Shown here one piece after another: positions 18,344 to 27,775 of a stretch of 64,000 nucleotides of DNA (its first letter is position 1; the number at the start of each line of letters is the position of its first letter). A program made the position numbers and the translations under genes. The stretch comes from JAZIHH01 sp036678685 (GTDB lineage: Bacteria; Bacillota; UBA4882; UBA10575). Location of the stretch: positions 744,001-808,000 of the forward strand of contig JAZIHH010000020.1 of the NCBI GenBank assembly GCA_036678685.1, given 5' to 3'. The notes below the pieces were generated by a model. It searched no databases, was not told where the DNA came from, and worked only from the letters and a program-made list of their open reading frames with translations.

Positions 18344-18970
18344 ATGAAAAGAATCTGTCTTTTTGTTATTCTGTTGGGTTTCGCGGGCCTCCTTACGAGT
18401 TACGCCGCAGAAAACCAACACCGGCTGCACGTTTACCGTGTAAGTGAGGAATTTGACCCCCGGCGTCCGTTTGCTCTCTGGGAAGCACAACTGGGGAAGG
18501 ACTGCTCCTTGGATCAGGAATGGAACGGTATTTCCCTCCGGATGTATGCCGCTTACAACCAGGACTACCTTCATTTAGGCTTTTTGATCCGGGATCCGTT
18601 TCTCTCGTTTACCGATGACTACTCTTTGGATTTTGCCGGCAGCGATCACCTGCGCCTTTATTTTAAATTTCCCGTTGAAAAAGGGGAGGACTTGGTCATC
18701 TTTATCCACCCGTACAGCAAAATCAAAGAACCCCTGTGCTACCTTTCCGGTGTTGCCTGGCGTCAAGCCGACTTACTCCTCTCCTCCCATGTTGAACAGG
18801 GCCGGTATTTTTTGAGCCTCAGTATCCCCCTGGAAGAAACCGGTCTTTCCCCCCGTTCCGGACAGAAATTTAGTTTTAAAGGCATTATCCACAGTATCGA
18901 GGATGACGGTTCCGTTCAGGAATACGGTTGGGGGGCGGCGGAAGATTACCTGACTTTCTTTTTCCGGTAA
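18344..18970 (+). CDS. Secreted CBM9/DOMON-like beta-sandwich protein
   Basis: A 208-residue protein starting with a clear signal peptide (about 1-22, cleaved near S-Y-A-A-E). The mature part looks like a beta-sandwich of the carbohydrate-binding family 9 type: an opening D-x-x-W-x segment, then A-A-Y-N-Q-D-Y-L-H-L-G-F-L-I-R-D, and later D-H-L-R-L-Y-F-K-F. No catalytic domain is present and there is no neighbouring sugar gene. The placement between gpsA and spoIVA could mean a spore or envelope role, but nothing in the sequence proves it. Confidence 0.65.
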   Translation: MKRICLFVILLGFAGLLTSYAAENQHRLHVYRVSEEFDPRRPFALWEAQLGKDCSLDQEWNGISLRMYAAYNQDYLHLGFLIRDPFLSFTDDYSLDFAGSDHLRLYFKFPVEKGEDLVIFIHPYSKIKEPLCYLSGVAWRQADLLLSSHVEQGRYFLSLSIPLEETGLSPRSGQKFSFKGIIHSIEDDGSVQEYGWGAAEDYLTFFFR

Positions 18971-19153
18971 GCAACAAACGGCAAACTCCGGCCAACGGAC
19001 CCTGCGGGGTTGTTTTTTTTGTCCTATTTTACCAACCGCCTTCATATAATGAAGTTGAATGAAGAAAGGAAGCCGTTTTTGGTCTCTCCGGGGGGGTGGA
19101 GATAAAATACGAGCGGTGGACCGAAAAAATTTAGGGCAAAAGGGGGGAGATAG

Positions 19154-20629
19154 ATGGAACGTTATGCCATTTTTAAAGATATCGCCGAGCGTACGGCCGG
19201 TGATATTTACATTGGTGTGGTCGGTCCAGTGCGGACCGGTAAGTCCACGTTTATAAAACGATTTATGGAATTAATGGTCCTGCCCAATATCAGCGATAAA
19301 TATGATCTGGAAAGAACCCAGGATGAACTGCCGCAGAGCGGGGCGGGGAAGACCATAATGACGACAGAGCCGAAGTTTGTACCGGATGAGGCGGTCCCGT
19401 TGCATTTGGACAATGTGGAATTCCGTGTCCGTCTGGTTGATTGTGTGGGATACACAGTGCAGGGCGCTGTGGGTTACATGGATGAACATGGGCCCAGGAT
19501 GGTCATTACCCCGTGGAGTCCCGAACCGGTAACTTTTCAAACGGCCGCTGAAATGGGAACCAAAAAGGTAATTACCGACCATTCCACGATTGGGCTGGTC
19601 GTTACCACCGACGGGAGTATCACCGAAATTCCGCGGGAAAATTATCTGCCTGCTGAAGAAAGGGTCGTTAACGAACTGGCCGCTTTGGGAAAACCCTTTA
19701 TCGTCCTTTTGAATTCCGTGCACCCGGAAGCAGAAACCACCGCCGGACTTGCGGCGGAACTCGCGGAAAAGTACGGTGTTCCGGTTTTGGCGGTTGATTG
19801 TTTAAAAATGGGGGAAGAGGATATCAGCCGCATTATCCGGGAAATACTACGGATGTTTCCTGTCCGGGAGGTTCAATTTACGATTCCCGCCTGGGTGGAG
19901 GAACTGGCCGAGGAGTTTTGGCTGCGCAGCCATTATGAACAGGCGGTATTCTCCGCGGTGGAGGAGATCGAAAAAATTAAAGACGTGGATAATGCTTTGG
20001 CCCTTCTTGCCGATACTGAATACGTGGAGAAGGCTTTCTTGCCCCATATTGATTTGGGTCAGGGAAAAGTAACCATTGCGCTCGAACCCGGAGCCGGCCT
20101 GTTTTACCGGGTATTACAAGAGATAACCGGGCTGGAGCTGGCGAACGAAGGCGATTTGTTACGAAACATCAGAGAGCTGGCGGTCATCAAGAAAGAGTAC
20201 AGCAAAGTAGCCGGCGCCTTACAACAATTAAAAGAGCTGGGCTACGGGTTGGTAACGCCGGAAATGGATGAAATTGAGTTCGCCGAACCGGAATTGATTC
20301 GCCAGGGCAGCCGCTGCGGAATAAGAATCAGGGCTTCCGCCCCGTCTTATCATATGATCCGGGCGATTATTAATACCGAAGTGATTCCCGTCGTCGGCAC
20401 GGAAAAACAGGGGGAAGAGTTTATTCGTTTTTTGACGGAGGAATTTGAAAAAAACCCGGAACAAATTTGGAAAACAGAGTTTTTCGGCAAAACCCTTCAT
20501 GATTTAGTCAAAGAGGGGATCCAGGCCAAACTGAACCGGCTGCCCGTGCATGCCCAGGAGAAGCTGCAGGAAACATTGAGCAAGATTATTAATGAGGGCA
20601 GCGGCGGGCTTGTTTGCATTATAATTTGA
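19154..20629 (+). CDS. spoIVA: Stage IV sporulation protein A (spore coat ATPase)
   Basis: ATP-hydrolysing morphogenetic protein that polymerises on the forespore surface and forms the base layer of the coat. It has the hallmark Walker A G-P-V-R-T-G-K-S-T (about residues 24-32), the D-C-V-G-Y switch region and the conserved C terminus ending in G-G-L-V-C-I-I-I. The length of 491 residues matches the family. The ATG at 19154 follows GGGGGGAGA. This gene is a reliable marker of true endospore formation. Expression is normally by mother-cell sigma-E; no clear sigma-E box was identified by eye. Confidence 0.97.
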   Translation: MERYAIFKDIAERTAGDIYIGVVGPVRTGKSTFIKRFMELMVLPNISDKYDLERTQDELPQSGAGKTIMTTEPKFVPDEAVPLHLDNVEFRVRLVDCVGYTVQGAVGYMDEHGPRMVITPWSPEPVTFQTAAEMGTKKVITDHSTIGLVVTTDGSITEIPRENYLPAEERVVNELAALGKPFIVLLNSVHPEAETTAGLAAELAEKYGVPVLAVDCLKMGEEDISRIIREILRMFPVREVQFTIPAWVEELAEEFWLRSHYEQAVFSAVEEIEKIKDVDNALALLADTEYVEKAFLPHIDLGQGKVTIALEPGAGLFYRVLQEITGLELANEGDLLRNIRELAVIKKEYSKVAGALQQLKELGYGLVTPEMDEIEFAEPELIRQGSRCGIRIRASAPSYHMIRAIINTEVIPVVGTEKQGEEFIRFLTEEFEKNPEQIWKTEFFGKTLHDLVKEGIQAKLNRLPVHAQEKLQETLSKIINEGSGGLVCIII

Positions 20630-20669
20630 CCTGGAGGTTTGGCAACCGGCACCGGCCAACTGTTGCACC

Positions 20670-20701
20670 GGGAAAAAGGGGGCATCACGCTCCTTTTTTT
20701 T
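20670..20701 (+). terminator. Probable terminator after spoIVA
   Basis: An imperfect hairpin of GGAAAAAGGGGGC with GCTCC followed by nine T residues lies 40 nt after the spoIVA stop. Confidence 0.5.
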
Positions 20702-20900
20702 TACGCCGGAAGGAGAAAAAAATTTAATGAGTCATCGTTTAGCTGCGAAAATGATGTGAAGCATGATGATTCCTGGAAAAAAGCAAATTTTTTTCGGATA
20801 AGACAGGAGGAGAAAGGGGAATTATCTAGAATAGGTAATTGGCATATACATACATGCCTGTTGGACTGGAACGTAAAAGACCAGAAGGAGGTGAGCCGAA

Positions 20901-21176
20901 ATGACAAAAGCGGAATTGATTGACAAGGTGGCCGAAAAAAGCAATCTAACCAAGAAAGATTCCGGAAAAGCGGTGGACGCCGTTTTCGCCGCCCTGACGG
21001 AGAGTTTGGCTCGAGGAGAGAAGGTGCAGTTGGTGGGGTTCGGTAGTTTTGAAGTAAGAGAGAGAAGTGCCCGGACTGGCCGTAATCCTCAGACCGGGGC
21101 GACCATCACCATTGAAGCCAGAAGGGTACCGGTTTTCAGACCGGGTAAGGCCTTAAAGGATGCGGTCGCCAAATAA
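20901..21176 (+). CDS. HU family DNA-binding protein
   Basis: A 91-residue histone-like protein that bends and compacts DNA as a dimer. It shows M-T-K-A-E-L-I-D-K-V-A at the N terminus, the V-x-L-V-G-F-G-S-F-E turn, and the arm R-T-G-R-N-P-Q-T-G that inserts into the minor groove. It ends with V-P-V-F-R-P-G-K-A-L-K. The start ATG at 20901 follows AGGAGGTGAG. It stands alone with its own strong terminator downstream, as is usual for this abundant protein. Confidence 0.97.
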   Translation: MTKAELIDKVAEKSNLTKKDSGKAVDAVFAALTESLARGEKVQLVGFGSFEVRERSARTGRNPQTGATITIEARRVPVFRPGKALKDAVAK

Positions 21177-21194
21177 ATTTTTTGGTTCGATTTT

Positions 21195-21224
21195 AAAAAA
21201 GCGGGGGAAATCCCCGCTTTTTTA
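21195..21224 (+). terminator. Strong rho-independent terminator after HU
   Basis: A near-perfect hairpin AAAAAAGCGGGG (21195-21206) with CCCCGCTTTTTT (21212-21223), loop GAAAT, just 18 nt after the stop. The A-tract and T-tract on either side make it potentially bidirectional. Confidence 0.9.
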
Positions 21225-21278
21225 AAATTTGTCGCCATTTTACAGGAACCCGTCAAGGGGGATCTGCTTTTGTCTCGG

Positions 21279-21307
21279 TTAACTTTCCGGGTCCGTTGTG
21301 ATATAAT
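21279..21307 (+). promoter_or_regulatory. Sigma-A-type promoter upstream of lepB region
   Basis: TTAACT (21279-21284), 17 nt, then a perfect TATAAT (21302-21307). It precedes the CTCGT repeat stretch and the signal peptidase gene, leaving an untranslated leader of about 310 nt that is made largely of the repeats. Confidence 0.6.
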
Positions 21308-21325
21308 CACTTTGTGATGTTGCTT

Positions 21326-21422
21326 GTGGCTCGTTACTCGTCGCTCGGAGGATCCCGTGGCTCGTTGCTCGTGGGAAGGACGTTTCGCGGCTCGATACTC
21401 GTGGCTCTTCGCTCGTTGCACG
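21326..21422. repeat. GGCTCGTTRCTCGTGG short-repeat cluster
   Basis: The words GTGGCTCGTTACTCG (21326-21340), GTGGCTCGTTGCTCGTGG (21357-21374) and CGGCTCGATACTCGTGGCTC (21388-21407), then CGCTCGTTGCACG, recur within 100 nt of noncoding DNA. Similar CTCGTTGCTCGTGG families occur in spacers of other deep Bacillota, as far as I recall. The rest of the 21177-21628 spacer holds the HU terminator and a promoter; I see no ORF with coding character in it. Confidence 0.6.
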
Positions 21423-21628
21423 TTTCTTGGTTTCTTGGATGGAGGATTGCCTTGTAGCTTTTTACCGGTTTATTTTAAAGAACCGGTGTCTTTGCTCCGG
21501 GCACGCCGGGGAGGAACCCCGGCTGGCTGAAAATACTTGCCATTGCTTAGGAAGTTTTAAGGAGTTGAACCGTGGCGTTCGCAGCATATGCCGGTTTAAT
21601 AGTCGGGGGAACCTGGAGGCGATAAGGT

Positions 21629-22192
21629 ATGGAAACAAGAAAAATTTTCCGGGAAATACTGGAAGTCATCATTCCGGCGGTCCTTCTTTTTCTGGTAATC
21701 AGAACCTTTCTTTTTGAGGCCAGGTATGTGCCGAGCCCTTCCATGCACCCTTCGATTATGACCTGGGACCGTTTTCTTGTGGAAAAGGTTTCTTACCGTT
21801 TTCGTGCCCCGAGGCGAGGGGAGATTGTGGTCTTTCGCCCTCCGGACCGGGCGCTTAGGATGATGGAAGAAACGAATCTCCCCGGAGGCGCCGGGAAGGC
21901 GCAGGATTTTATCAAGAGAATTATCGGCCTCCCCAACGAAACAGTATGGATCAGAGAGGGGACGGTATATATTGACGGCAAGCCTTTGGTTGAACCGTAT
22001 ATCTCTCCGGACCGGCAACCTTTTTATGATTACGGGCCGGTAGAAATACCGGAGGGTCATTATCTGATGTTGGGAGACAACAGAAACAACAGTTGGGATA
22101 GTCATAACTGGGGTTTTGTCCCCAAAGAAAATATTATCGGCCGCGCTTTTTGGCGTTTTTGGCCTTTGAACCGTTTGGGAACTATTAAGTGA
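21629..22192 (+). CDS. lepB: Signal peptidase I
   Basis: Membrane serine protease that removes signal peptides from exported proteins. One N-terminal membrane span (about residues 12-30) is followed by the catalytic Ser in P-S-P-S-M-H-P (Ser38), the general-base Lys in D-F-I-K-R-I-I-G-L-P (Lys96) and the G-D-N-R-N-N-S-W-D-S box. The length of 187 residues is typical for Gram-positive-type SipS-like enzymes. ATG at 21629 behind GGAGGCGATAAGGT. Confidence 0.95.
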   Translation: METRKIFREILEVIIPAVLLFLVIRTFLFEARYVPSPSMHPSIMTWDRFLVEKVSYRFRAPRRGEIVVFRPPDRALRMMEETNLPGGAGKAQDFIKRIIGLPNETVWIREGTVYIDGKPLVEPYISPDRQPFYDYGPVEIPEGHYLMLGDNRNNSWDSHNWGFVPKENIIGRAFWRFWPLNRLGTIK

Positions 22193-22244
22193 CGGGAACA
22201 GTTTTCTTGATGATTTCGTTCTAGGGAAAGGAGAACCACGGACG

Positions 22245-22862
22245 ATGAAATTATGCCGTTTTGTTTTGGGCGAATTGGCGGTCAATACGTATCTTTTATG
22301 GGATGAACGGACAAAGGAAGCCATATGTATTGACCCCGGTTCACCGGCGGAAGAGGTGCTGGCCGGTATTGAAGAAAAGAAGCTGAGTTTGACCAGGATG
22401 GTCTTAACCCACGGTCATGCCGACCATTTTCTGGGTATCCCGGAAGTTAAAGCAGCGACGGGCGCCGCCGTCTTAATTCACTCGGCGGACGCGCCGATGC
22501 TGTCCAATCCTTTACTGAATTTTTCTCCCAATTTCGGGCAGGAACTTGTGGTGCACCCGGATTCCTTGTTGGCCGACGGTGATGTTATTTGTGTGGGCGG
22601 TGTAATTTTGGAAGTCCGCCATACGCCGGGTCATACGCCGGGAGGAATTTGCCTCATCGGGCCGGGAATGGTTTTTTCCGGGGATCTTATTTTTGCCGGA
22701 AGCGTCGGCCGTACGGATCTTCCCGGCGGCGACCATGACACCTTGTTAAAGAGTGCGGGTGAAATAATGAAGTTGCCGGGAGAGACCCGTATTTTACCCG
22801 GGCACGGGCCGGAGACCACCGTCGGCCGGGAACGGCTGGAGAATCCCTTTCTCCGGATGTAA
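22245..22862 (+). CDS. Metallo-beta-lactamase fold hydrolase (glyoxalase II-like)
   Basis: A 205-residue hydrolase with the binuclear-metal motif T-H-G-H-A-D-H (about residues 54-60), the second His in H-T-P-G-H-T-P-G and the Asp in S-G-D-L-I-F. It ends with G-H-G-P-E-T-T-V-G-R-E. This is the YcbL-like group related to hydroxyacylglutathione hydrolases, often acting on thioesters; the true substrate cannot be assigned. ATG at 22245 follows AAAGGAGAA. It is probably cotranscribed with lepB. Confidence 0.88.
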   Translation: MKLCRFVLGELAVNTYLLWDERTKEAICIDPGSPAEEVLAGIEEKKLSLTRMVLTHGHADHFLGIPEVKAATGAAVLIHSADAPMLSNPLLNFSPNFGQELVVHPDSLLADGDVICVGGVILEVRHTPGHTPGGICLIGPGMVFSGDLIFAGSVGRTDLPGGDHDTLLKSAGEIMKLPGETRILPGHGPETTVGRERLENPFLRM

Positions 22863-22902
22863 CAGGGGGAAAATGGGGAGAGGAGGAATAAATAATAAAT
22901 AA

Positions 22903-22931
22903 TTGACAACGGGAAGGCCTTTGGGTAAAAT
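22903..22931 (+). promoter_or_regulatory. Sigma-A promoter for the parvulin foldase gene
   Basis: A perfect -35 TTGACA (22903-22908), 17 nt spacing and TAAAAT (22926-22931) precede the next gene by about 160 nt. The leader contains a CTACC/GGTAG hairpin at about 22988-22998. Confidence 0.8.
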
Positions 22932-23093
22932 AATGAAAGAGTTTTTACCGCTTTATTATTGATTTTACAGGCAAAATCCGCTGTTCTACCGGGTAGCAGA
23001 TTCATCTTGCCCGGATAAGTTTTTATTTGCAGGAAGAATTAAATTCAGCCAGAAGCAATGAAGCAAATAAAAAGCAAAAAGGAGGAGCTTTTC

Positions 23094-24578
23094 TTGGCGG
23101 GAATCATTAAAATTCGCAGGCTAACACAGGTAATGCTGGCTCCGGTTGTCGTTATTTTGGTGGCAAGCCTGTGTATTACCGCTTTTATAGGCTTACCAAG
23201 ATACGGCCGGGATGATTCGTTCATTCTTTACAAGGGGCCCGCGGCGGAAGTAAACGGAAAGAAAATCAAAGACGAGGACTTCAACGCGGTCTATCTTCGT
23301 TATTTGCAGACTTATGGCAATTACTCGGAAGAGGCGACGAAAAATGATGTTTTAGACTATGTAATAAACCAGGAATTAATCGCGCAGGCTGTCGAAGAGC
23401 AGGGGGTAGAACCTTCCCGGGAAGAAATCGATTCCTTCCTCGCCCGCCTCCAGCAGTATTATCCGACCGAAGAAGAGATGGAAATGTTATTCCTCCGGAC
23501 CGGAGTAAAGGATATGAAGGAACTGGAAAAGCTGGTGGCGGAAGATTTGAGGCAGCAGAATCTTTTTGTGCGGGTGGCCGAGGAAAAAGGAGTTGAAATC
23601 CCGGAGGAAAGAGTAAAAGAAATATACGAAGTCATGACGATTTCCCATATTTTAATTGCCACCAGCCCGGAGATGACGGAAAAACCGCTTTCGGATTCTG
23701 CGGCCTTGGCCAAGGCGGAAAGTATATATAAGAGAATCATGGAGGGCGAGGACTTTGGCGAACTGGCCAAGGAAAATTCCGACTGCCGGGAGAGCGCCCA
23801 GGCGGGCGGCAGTTTGGGACGGAATACGATCGTGTATTTCCGCAACAAATATGATCAAGATTTTATAAAAACCGCTTTGCAACTGGAGGTTGGCGAGGTC
23901 AGTACCCCGGTTAAAACCGAATATGGTTACCATCTCATAAGACTGGATGATATGCGGTTGGCGGAAGGGGAAGAATGGGAGAAAGAGAAAGAAAGGATCC
24001 GCAATGAACTTTTAGTTCAAGAGTTTGTTTACAGTGACAAGTTTGCGGCTTGGCTGGAAGAGTTGAGAGAAGCGGCGAAAATAGTTATCCTCGATCCGGC
24101 CCTGCGCGCTTATCGCCTGCGTTTGGAAGAAAAATGGCCTGAAGCCGCTCTGGCGTACGAAAAAGCCATAAAAGACAAAAGGTATCGCGAGAATTTCCAG
24201 ATCTATCTTTCCGCGGCCCGGGTTTACAAGGAAATGCAAGATTATGCCGGGGCCATGAACGTTTTGGAACGGGTGCCGAAAAAACACCAGGAAAAACTGG
24301 AATATACTCTGGAAAAAGCCCGCATTTACCATGCTGACGGAAAAGTCAAGGAAGCGGAGAGGCAATTGACAGCCGCCGAGGAAAAAGCGGGTGAAAACAC
24401 CTACGATTTGAACCAAATTCTTTTTGTCGCCAGGGAATTGGAATTGACGGAAAAAGTCGAACAACTGGAAGAGAAAATTGCGCTGATTGAAGAGAAAAGC
24501 CGGGCGGAACAGGAAGAAACAGAAAGATTAATCCGTGAATCAATGGAAACGGCGGAAACTGAATCCGGCACGGAATAA
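23094..24578 (+). CDS. Membrane-anchored peptidyl-prolyl isomerase (SurA/PrsA-like) with TPR tail
   Basis: A 494-residue extracytoplasmic foldase. An N-terminal membrane anchor (about 10-35) has no lipobox Cys. A SurA-N-like helical domain (about 45-170) is followed by a parvulin rotamase domain (about 175-290, I-S-H-I-L-I-A-T ... G-G-S-L-G ... G-Y-H-L-I-R-L-D) and then helical TPR-like repeats with a very acidic coiled tail. The TTG at 23094 has AAGGAGG 9 nt upstream; an ATG at 23058 lacks such a site. The TPR extension is an addition to the usual PrsA plan. Confidence 0.85.
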   Translation: MAGIIKIRRLTQVMLAPVVVILVASLCITAFIGLPRYGRDDSFILYKGPAAEVNGKKIKDEDFNAVYLRYLQTYGNYSEEATKNDVLDYVINQELIAQAVEEQGVEPSREEIDSFLARLQQYYPTEEEMEMLFLRTGVKDMKELEKLVAEDLRQQNLFVRVAEEKGVEIPEERVKEIYEVMTISHILIATSPEMTEKPLSDSAALAKAESIYKRIMEGEDFGELAKENSDCRESAQAGGSLGRNTIVYFRNKYDQDFIKTALQLEVGEVSTPVKTEYGYHLIRLDDMRLAEGEEWEKEKERIRNELLVQEFVYSDKFAAWLEELREAAKIVILDPALRAYRLRLEEKWPEAALAYEKAIKDKRYRENFQIYLSAARVYKEMQDYAGAMNVLERVPKKHQEKLEYTLEKARIYHADGKVKEAERQLTAAEEKAGENTYDLNQILFVARELELTEKVEQLEEKIALIEEKSRAEQEETERLIRESMETAETESGTE

Positions 24579-24655
24579 CCGCCTTGTAACTGGCGGGGCC
24601 ACAGGACCGACAGGAAGAGGAAAGACGGGAGATTTCCGGTATGGAGTGACAAAGA

Positions 24656-25939
24656 ATGAAAACCACAACCCCCCGGGGAACCTTTGATATTCTGCCGGAC
24701 AAAGTAAGGAATTGGCAGTGGCTGGAGGAGACGATCCGGCGGGCTTTTCACCGTTATGGCTATCAGGAGATTCGCACACCCATTTTTGAGCATACCGAAC
24801 TTTTTCAACGCGGGATCGGCGCTACCACCGATATCGTGGAAAAAGAGATGTACACCTTCGCGGACAAAGGGGGAAGAAGCCTGACTTTGCGTCCGGAAGG
24901 GACGGCGCCGGTGGTACGGGCCTATGTTGAGCATAAGTTGTACAACCGGGGTGGAGTGACCAAACTGTTCTATATTGGCCCGATGTTTAGGCAGGAACGG
25001 CCGCAAGCCGGGCGCTTCCGCCAGTTTCACCAGTTCGGGGTGGAGCTTTTGGGCGAAGAAAGCCCTCTGGCCGACGCGGAAGTAATAACCCTCGCCGTGG
25101 ATTTGTACAAAGAAATGGGTTTGGAGGACTTGGAAGTCCTGCTTAATTCCATCGGGTGTCCCGCCTGCCGGGGAAAATACCAGGAAACGCTTGGTTCTTT
25201 ATTACAGCCGCACGCTCCGGAGTTATGTGAGAGTTGCCGGCGCCGGCTGGAGAAAAACCCTTTACGGATCTTGGACTGTAAAAATTCCCGTTGCCGGGAA
25301 ATAACCCAATCAGTCCCGGCCCTGGAAAACTATATCTGTCCCCCCTGCCGCGCCCATTTGCAACAGGTGCTTTCCTGTTTGGAACATGCCGGCGTCCGTT
25401 ACCGTCTTGACCCCAGGCTGGTCAGGGGGTTCGATTATTACACGCGGACCGTTTTTGAAGTGATCAATGCCGACCTGGGGGCCCAGAATGCCGTCTGCGG
25501 CGGCGGCCGTTATGACCACCTGGTTGCCGAATGCGGCGGTCCCCCGCAACCGGGGGTAGGCTTTGCTTCGGGCATGGAAAGACTGCTCTTGACCCTTGAA
25601 CAAAAGGGTAAACTTCCTGATTTTTCTTTTCATCCCCAACTTTTTTTGGCGGTCTTAAGCGACGAACAGGCCGCCGCCGGTTTTAAACTCGCCACCGAGC
25701 TGCGGCGGCACGGCTATGTCACCGAAGCCTGCCTGGCGGTGAAGAGTTTAAAAGCGCAACTGCGGGCGGCGGATAAATGCCGGGCGGAACTAGTGCTTAT
25801 CTTGGGAGAGGACGAGTGGGCGGCGGGGCAAATTTCCGTGCGCCGAATGTCCGACGGGACCCAGTGGCGGGTCGAGCGGGAGGGAATAATCGATTTTTTG
25901 GCCGGAGTTCTCTCCCCGCCGGCCGGCCGGAAAGATTGA
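24656..25939 (+). CDS. hisS: Histidine--tRNA ligase
   Basis: Class II aminoacyl-tRNA synthetase. The family motifs are visible: P-R-G-T-F-D-I-L-P at the start, the R-P-E-G-T-A-P-V-V-R loop, motif 2 near R-Q-E-R-P-Q-A-G-R-F-R-Q-F-H-Q-F, the histidine-binding R-G-F-D-Y-Y-T-R-T-V-F-E and motif 3 with G-V-G-F-A-S-G-M-E-R. A C-terminal anticodon-binding domain follows. 427 residues. It is followed 42 nt later by aspS, the usual Bacillota order. The 77-nt leader is too short for a T-box. Confidence 0.97.
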   Translation: MKTTTPRGTFDILPDKVRNWQWLEETIRRAFHRYGYQEIRTPIFEHTELFQRGIGATTDIVEKEMYTFADKGGRSLTLRPEGTAPVVRAYVEHKLYNRGGVTKLFYIGPMFRQERPQAGRFRQFHQFGVELLGEESPLADAEVITLAVDLYKEMGLEDLEVLLNSIGCPACRGKYQETLGSLLQPHAPELCESCRRRLEKNPLRILDCKNSRCREITQSVPALENYICPPCRAHLQQVLSCLEHAGVRYRLDPRLVRGFDYYTRTVFEVINADLGAQNAVCGGGRYDHLVAECGGPPQPGVGFASGMERLLLTLEQKGKLPDFSFHPQLFLAVLSDEQAAAGFKLATELRRHGYVTEACLAVKSLKAQLRAADKCRAELVLILGEDEWAAGQISVRRMSDGTQWRVEREGIIDFLAGVLSPPAGRKD

Positions 25940-25981
25940 AGAAACCGGGTCAGGAAACGGCGGTAGAAAGGAGTAACGTTC

Positions 25982-27766
25982 TTGGCTGAGTGGATAAGAA
26001 CAAACTATTGCGGGGAGTTACGTCCGGAGGATGCCGGAACCACCGTCTGTCTCAACGGGTGGGTTCACCGGCGGAGAGACCACGGAGGCTTGTTATTTGT
26101 TGATCTCCGGGATTCTTCTGGTATCGTACAGGTGGTTTTTAACCCCGAGGCGGGTGAGGAACTCTTTGCCCAGGCGGAGGCGTTGCGCAACGAATATGTG
26201 GTAATGGTGCGCGGACGGGTCGCCAAGCGGCCGCCGGAAACGGTCAATCCCAGCCTGCCCACGGGCGAGGTGGAGGTAATCGCCGGGGAGATTAAAGTGT
26301 TAAATAAGGCCAAGACTCTTCCGGTACATATGGATGAGAGGATAACGGCCGACGATACCTTACGTCTGCGCTACCGGTATCTTGACCTGCGCCGGCCGGA
26401 AATGCAAAAAAACCTTAGACTTCGTCACCGGACCGCCAAGCTGGTCCGCGATTTTCTGGACGAAAAGGGTTTTCTGGAGATTGAAACCCCTGTCTTGACC
26501 AGGAGCACACCGGAAGGGGCCCGGGACTTTTTGGTCCCCAGCCGGCTCAATCCGGGAAAGTTTTACGCCCTACCCCAGTCCCCCCAGTTGTTTAAACAGA
26601 TTTTGATGGCCGGCGGGGTGGATAAATATTTTCAGATTGTAAAATGTTTCCGGGATGAAGATCTCCGGGCCGACCGGCAACCGGAGTTTACCCAGATTGA
26701 TCTTGAGATGGCTTTTATTGACCGGGAAGCCGTTTTTTCGCTGATGGAAGAATTGATGCAAACGCTGTTCAAGGAATTGACGGGAACCGCACCCCAGAGG
26801 CCTTTTCCGCGTCTGAAGTACGAGGACGCCATGCGCCGGTTTGGCACGGACAAACCGGATATCCGTTTCGGCCTGGAATTGATCGACCTGACCGACCTGG
26901 TTAAAGAGACGGAGTTCGCTGTTTTCCGGAAGATAATAGAGACGGGGGGTTCGGTGATTGCCCTTACCATCCCGGGATGCGGTAATTATACCCGCCGTGA
27001 ATTGGATGAACTTCCCAGGCTGGCTGCGGGTTTTGGAGCGCAGGGCCTGGTTTACCTGGCCCGGAATAACGGCGAAATCAAATCGCCGGTCGCCAAGTTT
27101 TTTACCCCCGGGCAACTGCAGGCTTTATGTGAAAAGGCGGCGGCGGGGGACGGCGATTTGGTTCTCATGGTGGCGGACGAAACAATGAAGGCTTGCAGTG
27201 TTATGGGAAGCCTGCGCCTGGAGTTCGCCAACCGGCTGAATTTGATCCCCCCTAACCGGTATGATTTTTTGTGGATAATTGATTTCCCCCTTTTGGAGTT
27301 AAACCGGGAGACCGGGAAACTGGAAGCGGTGCACCATCCTTTTACTTCACCGCTGCCGGAAGATCTGGATTTATTGTCCACCGACCCCCTGCAGGTAAGA
27401 GCCAACTCTTATGACCTGGTGCTTAACGGGATGGAATTGGGCAGCGGGAGTATTCGTATTCACGAACGGGCCATGCAAGAGAAATTATTCTCCATCCTGG
27501 ATATCTCCAGGGAAGAGGCGGAAGAAAAGTTCGGCTTTTTACTTCAGGCTCTTGACTACGGCGCTCCGCCCCATGGGGGAATTGCCTTGGGTCTGGACCG
27601 GCTGGTCATGATTCTGGCCGGAGCGGGCAGTATGAGGGATGTAATAGCCTTTCCCAAAACGGCCGGCGGCGCCTGTTTGTTGACGGACGCCCCCGCCGAG
27701 GTTGAACCGGCACAACTGCGGGAATTGTCCCTGTTGACTCTGGCTGGAAAGAAGAATGCCAATTAA
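25982..27766 (+). CDS. aspS: Aspartate--tRNA ligase (bacterial type)
   Basis: Class II synthetase of 594 residues, the full bacterial form. It has an OB-fold anticodon-binding domain (about 1-110), the catalytic core with Q-S-P-Q-L-F-K-Q and F-R-D-E-D-L-R-A-D-R-Q-P-E-F-T-Q, the inserted GAD domain (about 290-410), and motif 3 G-I-A-L-G-L-D-R-L-V-M. The TTG at 25982 follows AAAGGAGTAACG. Whether it is discriminating or also charges tRNA-Asn cannot be seen directly. Confidence 0.97.
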   Translation: MAEWIRTNYCGELRPEDAGTTVCLNGWVHRRRDHGGLLFVDLRDSSGIVQVVFNPEAGEELFAQAEALRNEYVVMVRGRVAKRPPETVNPSLPTGEVEVIAGEIKVLNKAKTLPVHMDERITADDTLRLRYRYLDLRRPEMQKNLRLRHRTAKLVRDFLDEKGFLEIETPVLTRSTPEGARDFLVPSRLNPGKFYALPQSPQLFKQILMAGGVDKYFQIVKCFRDEDLRADRQPEFTQIDLEMAFIDREAVFSLMEELMQTLFKELTGTAPQRPFPRLKYEDAMRRFGTDKPDIRFGLELIDLTDLVKETEFAVFRKIIETGGSVIALTIPGCGNYTRRELDELPRLAAGFGAQGLVYLARNNGEIKSPVAKFFTPGQLQALCEKAAAGDGDLVLMVADETMKACSVMGSLRLEFANRLNLIPPNRYDFLWIIDFPLLELNRETGKLEAVHHPFTSPLPEDLDLLSTDPLQVRANSYDLVLNGMELGSGSIRIHERAMQEKLFSILDISREEAEEKFGFLLQALDYGAPPHGGIALGLDRLVMILAGAGSMRDVIAFPKTAGGACLLTDAPAEVEPAQLRELSLLTLAGKKNAN

Positions 27767-27775
27767 TCCCTGGTC

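Noticed and set aside
20639..20923. Plus-strand frame of 94 codons between spoIVA and the HU gene
   Set aside because: It runs through the spoIVA terminator and the HU leader and shows no family or ribosome site.
24579..24655. T-box leader before hisS
   Set aside because: The spacer is only 77 nt, too short for a T-box, and no specifier or antiterminator sequence is seen.
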